From a virus, in the IMG/VR virus record IMGVR_UViG_3300020578_000017, positions 1 through 64,000 of that record: a stretch of DNA of 64,000 bases; one strand, written 5' to 3'. The notes beneath the pieces are model-generated. The model was not told the origin of the DNA. It saw only the letters and a list, made by a program, of their open reading frames with translations, and ran no database searches. Made by a program: the position numbers and the translations under genes. The first letter of the stretch is position 1. Each line of letters opens with the position of its first letter. This document shows positions 60,845-64,000 of the stretch, one piece after another.

Positions 60845-62090
60845 TTAACCTGCCACCTAAAAGATTTGCTAGTTGCTCTGTAGAGCCCATATTTACGCCG
60901 CTTTGACTATGTGCGCTATTTCTATTGCGCTTTGGGTTTCTGGCTAGCTCTACAAGTGGCATAGCTTCAGACTTTCCATTTTTTATTGAGTTTACGAAAG
61001 TAGAAAGACTAGGCTGGCTGCTTAGTAAACTGTAAAGAGGGTTACCAATTCTATTTCTAGCCTCAATTAATAATACGTCAGCTATTAGTGCTTCTTTAGT
61101 AAGACCAAAGTGAGGGCTTCCGAAAAACTTTGCAATAACTAAAAGCTCTTCGCCAAAAAGATCATAGGCATTTCTGGCTAATGCTTTATTAAAGAAGTCA
61201 ACCTCTTTTAGTCCCTTTGCCTCGCTATAGGCATCGATAGAAGCCTTGGCTAAACCAAGACTGACATCTCTAGGTGACTTCTTTGTAAGCATTGTTTCTA
61301 GTATTTTAAGCGATTCAATGATATTGTTTGGAACATTAAGTATAACTTTGATAAAATCTTCTCTTATTTGAAGAGAAAAATGTTCTTTAACTAAGTTTTC
61401 AGTTATGCTTCCAAAGATACTAATCTTATCTAATAACATTATAGCATCGCGCATGTAGTTTTTTGAAAGTTGAGCTAACTGTAATAAAGCTTTTGTTTCA
61501 AAAATAAACCCTTCTTGCTCACTTATTAGTGCAAGGCGCTTGCAAATATCATCAAGACTGACGTTTACTAACTCTAAATCAAAGCACCTTCCAGACAACT
61601 CCGGGGCAATTTTATTTGAGTCTGTGGTAACTAAAATAAGTATAATTTTATCTGCAAGATCATCAATTACTTGCTTTAGAAGTATCTGACCTGACATTGA
61701 AATAGTATGAGCTTCATCAATAACAATAATCTTTCTTGAAGAAAACTGAGAAATCTTTTCTTTAAGAATTTTAATGTCATTTACGCTTGAAATACTACCG
61801 CCGTCTAACTCGATATAATCTTTGTGTGATTTTGCATAAAAATCTTTACAAGACGGACACACAAGACACGGCTCTTGTTCTGCAGTTCTATTGTTGCATA
61901 AAATAGAGCTGCTAAATATTCTTGAAAGCGTTGTCTTTCCATTACCATGCGATCCCTCAAGTATGTAAGCAGCCTTAAAGGCGTTTCTAGCTAAAACAGC
62001 CTTTAATAACTTCACAGCACGAGTTTGCCCGACCACATCTTTGAATAGATGTGGTCGGTACTTATTCGCGAGAGATACCGAAGTTTGCAC
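60834..62090 (-). CDS. dnaX: DnaX-like clamp-loader ATPase
   Basis: A 418-residue AAA+ protein. NKYRPHLFKDVVGQ is the usual DnaX start; Walker A is GSHGNGKTT (46-54); four cysteines C65, C75, C78 and C81 form the DnaX zinc module; the Walker B/DExx box is VIDEAH (123-128); ELSGRCFDLELV holds the arginine-finger SRC-like site. The C-terminal ~150 residues are a helical collar without a long tau tail. It would load a sliding clamp for the phage replisome. Its nearest partners here are the primase and DUF932 genes. Confidence 0.88.
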   Translation of the reverse strand: MQTSVSLANKYRPHLFKDVVGQTRAVKLLKAVLARNAFKAAYILEGSHGNGKTTLSRIFSSSILCNNRTAEQEPCLVCPSCKDFYAKSHKDYIELDGGSISSVNDIKILKEKISQFSSRKIIVIDEAHTISMSGQILLKQVIDDLADKIILILVTTDSNKIAPELSGRCFDLELVNVSLDDICKRLALISEQEGFIFETKALLQLAQLSKNYMRDAIMLLDKISIFGSITENLVKEHFSLQIREDFIKVILNVPNNIIESLKILETMLTKKSPRDVSLGLAKASIDAYSEAKGLKEVDFFNKALARNAYDLFGEELLVIAKFFGSPHFGLTKEALIADVLLIEARNRIGNPLYSLLSSQPSLSTFVNSIKNGKSEAMPLVELARNPKRNRNSAHSQSGVNMGSTEQLANLLGGRLIDE

Positions 62091-62095
62091 TGAAA

Positions 62096-63139
62096 TTACG
62101 CCAGTTTTGGTAAGTCTAGGTTTAAAAGCGAACCAGCTAGTGACTCATACCGTAGTCGGTGGTTGTCGTTCAAGTCCTGGGCTGATCTAGTGATAGTATT
62201 AGTAACCTGCCAGAAATTAGAAATATTAGGGTCTAATGCCTGGCCCTCAACTGACTCAACAAAGTTTTTGTTAAGCCCTCTGCGGTTTTTAAGAGATGTA
62301 AAAAGATCTCTAACTTGATCATTTGATACCTTATGGTCAAGAGATAGACGAATTCTTGCCATCATCTCAATCAAATCTTCTTGCATTCTATCTACACAGT
62401 TAGTTAGTATAGCAGATAAATCATCAGCCATTATATCTCTAAACTTAGAAGAAAAGTAAGAAGAGTTACCATACGTTACAATAGCTCCATTGCTACAGAT
62501 TTTACGAAATAGTAACGCATCAAGCGTAAGTGCTCCCATACACAGTTCTGAAGACCTAAGATGGAAACCTAAACTACACTCTAGGCCGTCGCCTGGATCA
62601 AATGTATGATTTGTGAAAAATCTAGCATGAAAGTCCTCATCTTCCATACCTGCACCAGAAGCAAAATCTAAGTTGATATTACCAGAGCCAAAGGATGCCG
62701 TAACAATATCAACAAGGTCTTTATTGTCTACAGGTACAATATCTTCGTCAATAATGGCCCTTACGTGCTTTGGTCCGTCTGTTGTCTCATAATAACGAAT
62801 AATTTTATTGCTTGATAGTTTTGACTTCTTTGAACCTGAATCATCACCAGATAAAGCCCTATCAATCCAGAAATTCATAATACCGTCATTTAAGAAGTTT
62901 GGATTTTTAACGACAAATGCATGTGGTACTTTAATCATTCTACAAAGCTGCTTCAACGCAGTTTTTGTTTGAAGTACAAAATCTTCTTGCGTATTCCTAT
63001 CATGCATGATATGTAATCCCGTCTCAGGGTCATGGCGATAGTCCATACTACTCAAATCAATATATTGATTTTTTGTAACGTTTTTTGTGGCCCTTACTTC
63101 AGCGTCAAGGACTTCTAATTCACTAATACGATCTGACAC
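62096..63139 (-). CDS. DUF932-type protein
   Basis: A 347-residue protein. About residues 190-230 contain LGFHLRSSELCMGALTLDAL and RKICSNGAIVTYGNSS, the 'R..CsNG.v' signature of DUF932 / phage-plasmid-like proteins. Helices follow (RMQEDLIEMMARIRLSLDH) and the end has NFWQVTNTITRSAQDLNDNH. Members are common in phage and plasmid replication regions and have no settled function. It lies between the primase and clamp-loader genes, which supports a DNA-metabolism role. Confidence 0.72.
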   Translation of the reverse strand: MSDRISELEVLDAEVRATKNVTKNQYIDLSSMDYRHDPETGLHIMHDRNTQEDFVLQTKTALKQLCRMIKVPHAFVVKNPNFLNDGIMNFWIDRALSGDDSGSKKSKLSSNKIIRYYETTDGPKHVRAIIDEDIVPVDNKDLVDIVTASFGSGNINLDFASGAGMEDEDFHARFFTNHTFDPGDGLECSLGFHLRSSELCMGALTLDALLFRKICSNGAIVTYGNSSYFSSKFRDIMADDLSAILTNCVDRMQEDLIEMMARIRLSLDHKVSNDQVRDLFTSLKNRRGLNKNFVESVEGQALDPNISNFWQVTNTITRSAQDLNDNHRLRYESLAGSLLNLDLPKLA

Positions 63140-63157
63140 GACGCCCTCCTGTATCGA

Positions 63158-63835
63158 TTATAGAGACAGCTTCTGGATCATATTTCTCGGATCAGACACC
63201 CACCACTCATTCAAATCCTTGTAGGGGTACTCCAGAATGCTGGCAGACTTTCCTACTTTCTGGAATCTGTCTTCCCAATACTCACATCCCTTTCTTCCTG
63301 GCTCATCCATATCGAAAGCTAGAATAAACTTGTCTGCATATCTGATAATCCTCCTAAATTGTCCTTCAGTGAGTGTCCTTGTCAATGAACAAACCGAGTT
63401 TGGTTTTACGTGAGCAATAGAAAGTAAGTCAAATATACCTTCAGTTATGAAAACAGTCCTACTTTCCCATATATGCGGTAAGGCTTGTTTCCATCCCCAA
63501 AAGTTACCTTTAAATGAGGCATACTCTGGTATGAAATGTGAATAGTATTTAGACGACAATGATCTTGTTGAAAATGAAATAACACTGTTATTGTCATCAT
63601 GATGTGGAAAGATAAGTCTATTTGTGGTAGGAAACTTACCTGAACAAAAAGTTTGATTCCACTGACTTGCTTCTATAGAGCTTCCTTGAAGTTGATAAAA
63701 CTTCTTTATAAATCCTATTGAAAACTTATCTACTAATGAGCTTGTAATGTTTCTGGATTTTAAATAATCTAAAGCACTAGTTTCTTTCTTAAGTCTTTCA
63801 TGGGCTTCGGTAGACCAGGCAGTAAGATTCAACAT
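63158..63835 (-). CDS. TOPRIM primase-like protein
   Basis: A 225-residue protein. After an N-terminal helical domain and NRLIFPHHDDNNSVISFSTR, the TOPRIM motifs are clear: VFITEGIFDLLSIAH with the catalytic Glu (about 130) and LAFDMDEPGRKG (about 173), the DxDxxG metal site. There is no N-terminal CHC2-type zinc finger and no helicase domain, so it resembles the catalytic part of DnaG only. A partner may supply template recognition. It starts 22 bases after a terminator with almost no leader and no clear ribosome site. Confidence 0.82.
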   Translation of the reverse strand: MLNLTAWSTEAHERLKKETSALDYLKSRNITSSLVDKFSIGFIKKFYQLQGSSIEASQWNQTFCSGKFPTTNRLIFPHHDDNNSVISFSTRSLSSKYYSHFIPEYASFKGNFWGWKQALPHIWESRTVFITEGIFDLLSIAHVKPNSVCSLTRTLTEGQFRRIIRYADKFILAFDMDEPGRKGCEYWEDRFQKVGKSASILEYPYKDLNEWWVSDPRNMIQKLSL

Positions 63836-63843
63836 AGGGTAAA

Positions 63844-63852
63844 TACTTATAG
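63844..63852 (-). promoter_or_regulatory. CTATAAGTA promoter-like motif before primase gene
   Basis: CTATAAGTA directly follows the T-run of the terminator at 63858-63887 and lies nine bases before the primase ATG. If it is a -10 element, the transcript would start at or near the ATG (leaderless). The -35 place is occupied by the hairpin, as with the other CTATA motifs here. Confidence 0.4.
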
Positions 63853-63857
63853 AAAAA

Positions 63858-63887
63858 GGGCCTGTTAGGTATTTACCTAACAGGCCC
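63858..63887 (-). terminator. Strong terminator of the upstream gene
   Basis: GGGCCTGTTAGGT pairs perfectly over 13 bp with ACCTAACAGGCCC around a four-base loop, and on the minus strand TTTTT follows. It lies 15 bases after the stop of the partial gene at the right end. Confidence 0.9.
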
Positions 63888-63902
63888 CAGTCTCTGTGTT
63901 TA

Positions 63903-64000
63903 CTAGGGAACGACTACCGTGTCAGTAGCGAATCTGGGTGAACCAGCTACCCTTACGTGAATGTAAGCAGTACCGCCGCCAGCAAATGCTGCTAGGTTTA
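63903..64000 (-). CDS. C-terminus of an unknown gene (5' part outside window)
   Basis: Only the last 32 residues are visible, a beta-like end with LAAFAGGGTAYIHVRVAG, then SPRFATDTVVVP and a TAG stop at 63905-63903. The frame is open to the window edge. A strong terminator follows, which suits an abundant product. The ending looks like that of a virion surface protein, but no family can be assigned from so little. Confidence 0.6.
   Translation of the reverse strand, partial: NLAAFAGGGTAYIHVRVAGSPRFATDTVVVP

Noticed and set aside
1-64000. Stop-codon reassignment as in some huge phages
   Set aside because: TAA, TAG and TGA all end well-supported genes (for example TAG ends the capsid gene, TGA the spike gene), and conserved proteins read through no internal stop.
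1-64000. tRNA genes, integrase or lysogeny genes
   Set aside because: No cloverleaf-like segment or recombinase motif was seen in the short intergenic spaces. The rest of the genome may hold them.

Overview
The window is a stretch of one large tailed-phage genome with a contractile tail (a myovirus). Every supported gene lies on the minus strand, so transcription runs from high to low coordinates. Genes are tightly packed, many overlap by 1-11 bases, the DNA is A+T-rich and the standard bacterial code fits. I see no tRNA, integrase, repressor or CRISPR array. The virion cassette alone exceeds 59 kb, which implies a very large (jumbo-class) genome. The host cannot be named from this sequence.

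Layout in transcription order. (1) 64000-59.4 kb, replication and transcription control: the end of an unknown gene and a strong terminator, then a TOPRIM primase-like protein, a DUF932-type protein, a DnaX-like clamp-loader ATPase, a NusG-like factor, a double-HTH sigma-like protein and a small unknown. (2) 59.4-47.9 kb, head: a three-module cysteine protein, a possible small terminase, large terminase, portal, several small unknowns, prohead protease, a probable scaffold, a decoration-like protein and the major capsid protein. (3) 47.8-38.2 kb, fibres and connector-type proteins: an FmdB-like zinc ribbon, a DUF5659-like protein, a fibre with 24-residue repeats, a beta-helix protein, and duplicated small Ig-like and coil genes. 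(4) 38.2-31.6 kb: a WG[T/S]-repeat protein, a coiled-coil protein, an actin/Hsp70-fold ATPase, a SWIM-finger protein, a probable -1 frameshift pair, a neck-like protein that seems to start at ATT, a second zinc ribbon and a very acidic Ser/Asp protein. (5) 31.5-0 kb, tail: a large sheath, tube, two chaperone-like genes, four consecutive tape-measure-like genes of about 1,170-1,200 residues each, two paralogous baseplate proteins, a hub-like protein, a central spike with a beta-helix and HxH tip, and one giant gene filling the first 5.4 kb and running off the window.

The most unusual feature is the tape measure. Four adjacent genes of nearly equal length share architecture and a local motif at residues 310-336. 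One carries an amidase domain with its metal ligands. The next carries a transglycosylase-like domain whose catalytic Glu is replaced by Ala. Other notable items are the A-heptamer plus stem-loop frameshift signal at 34.8 kb, a beta module shared by sheath, neck and connector proteins, a protein with three identically spaced four-cysteine modules, and terminator hairpins closely followed by CTATA-type motifs that could be promoters read by a phage-specific sigma factor. Functions given for structural genes without a strong motif rest on gene order and architecture and are marked as such.
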